This document shows positions 5,645-6,222 of a stretch of 6,222 bases of DNA, in pieces. Position 1 is the first letter of the stretch; each line of letters opens with the position of its first letter. The DNA is from Reyranella sp. (GTDB lineage: Bacteria > Pseudomonadota > Alphaproteobacteria > Reyranellales > Reyranellaceae): assembly GCA_004296815.1 (NCBI GenBank), contig SCVT01000236.1:1-6222 (forward strand), read 5' to 3'. A program made the position numbers and the translations under genes. Below the pieces are notes generated by a model, which saw only the letters and a program-made list of their open reading frames with translations, searched no databases and had not been told where the DNA came from.

Positions 5645-6222
5645 ATGGCGCGTCTGCCCGCGGATCCCGAGGGGTTCATCGCCAGGAACACCGCGCTCGA
5701 GACGCCCGCGATGGTGCCGGAGTTCAAGCTGTGGCTGGCCACCGAGTATGTGCCGATCTGGCAGGCGACCGAAGCCTGGCTGGAGGAGCAGAACGTCGAC
5801 CCGCCCTACTGGGCCTTCTGCTGGCCGGGCGGCCAGGCCGTGGCACGCTACCTGCTCGACCATCCGACTTTGGTCGAAGGAAAGCGTGTCATCGACTTTG
5901 CGGCGGGTTCGGGCGTCTCCTCGATGGCGGCCGCCAGGGCCGGCGCCGCCGCGGTGGTCGCCAACGACATCGACGAGTTGTCGCTGATCGCCGCCCGCCT
6001 CAATGCGATGGCCAACGGCCTCGCGATCGAGACCAGCAGCGAGGACTGGCTGGCCGGGCCCGAGGGAGCCCCCGATGCCGACGTGGTGATTGCCGGCGAC
6101 GTCTGTTACGAGCGCGAGATGTCGGTGCGGGCGCTGGCCTGGCTGCGCACACATGCCGCAAGGGGCCGCCTGGTGCTGCTGGGCGATCCCGGCCGCAACT
6201 ACTTCAGTGCGCAGGGCCTCGA
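5645..6222 (+). CDS. Class I SAM-dependent methyltransferase, METTL20/ETF-beta lysine methyltransferase-like, partial
   Basis: The frame runs from the ATG at 5645 to the right edge without a stop, giving 192 residues and probably only a short missing C-terminus. The opening FIARNTALETPAMVPEFKLW (11-30) and then PPYWAFCWPGGQAVARYLLD (53-72) match the N-terminal region that characterises the bacterial METTL20-like group, often labelled 'methyltransferase' or 'nicotinamide N-methylase'. The SAM-binding motif I is VIDFAAGSGVSS (82-93), the acidic strand-2 end is ANDID (106-110), and N120 and N124 follow in RLNAMAN. The post-I motif GDVCYE (151-156) corresponds to the DxxY motif of lysine methyltransferases in this clade; a Phe is more usual where C154 sits. 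Characterised members methylate lysines of the electron-transfer flavoprotein beta subunit. The gene begins 4 bp after the ubiA stop with no clear Shine-Dalgarno sequence, so it is probably translated by coupling to ubiA. The methyltransferase call is firm; the ETF-beta substrate is inferred. Confidence 0.85.
   Translation, partial: MARLPADPEGFIARNTALETPAMVPEFKLWLATEYVPIWQATEAWLEEQNVDPPYWAFCWPGGQAVARYLLDHPTLVEGKRVIDFAAGSGVSSMAAARAGAAAVVANDIDELSLIAARLNAMANGLAIETSSEDWLAGPEGAPDADVVIAGDVCYEREMSVRALAWLRTHAARGRLVLLGDPGRNYFSAQGL

Noticed and set aside
4132..5742. A 536-codon minus-strand open frame spanning ubiA and part of rsmE.
   Set aside because: It is antisense to ubiA, Arg/Gln/His-rich, and has no recognisable domain. 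UbiA and RsmE motifs occupy the same DNA in other frames.
1..6222. CRISPR arrays, insertion sequences, phage or defence genes, or RNA genes.
   Set aside because: No repeated spacer pattern, transposase, terminal inverted repeats, tRNA-like cloverleaf or rRNA sequence was seen. Nearly all the DNA is accounted for by housekeeping-type genes.

Overview
This window looks like ordinary chromosome from a high-GC alphaproteobacterium. Evidence for this is the plant/alphaproteobacterial type of glutamate-cysteine ligase, a ubiquinone-pathway UbiA, an RsmE with the 'RILRADTA' motif, and tightly packed genes with a strong G/C third-position bias. I cannot assign a genus. I see no mobile element, CRISPR array, tRNA, rRNA or phage gene.

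The window has a divergent layout centred near 4.7 kb. Leftward (minus strand) run rsmE (16S rRNA m3U1498 methyltransferase), a 143-bp gap, then a compact four-gene run: gshA (glutamate-cysteine ligase), a two-domain VOC-family protein, a small exported protein, and a ketopantoate-reductase-family enzyme cut by the left edge. Within that run the junctions are 14 bp, a 4-bp ATGA overlap and 2 bp, so the four genes are very probably co-transcribed and translationally coupled. Rightward (plus strand) run ubiA (4-hydroxybenzoate polyprenyltransferase) and, 4 bp after its stop, a class I methyltransferase resembling bacterial METTL20/ETF-beta lysine methyltransferases, cut by the right edge.

Functionally, gshA commits cysteine to glutathione synthesis, rsmE modifies the ribosome, and ubiA performs the membrane prenylation step of ubiquinone synthesis. 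The downstream methyltransferase may modify the electron-transfer flavoprotein, which ultimately delivers electrons to ubiquinone; that link is inference. The VOC protein, the exported protein and the exact substrate of the PanE-like reductase remain unassigned.

I found no clearly new biological system. The points most worth a second look are the VOC protein that appears to lack the usual histidine metal ligands while sitting directly behind gshA, the pairing of ubiA with a probable ETF-beta methyltransferase, the loss of all four plant redox-switch cysteines in the ligase, and the unresolved start codons in the rsmE/ubiA divergent junction.
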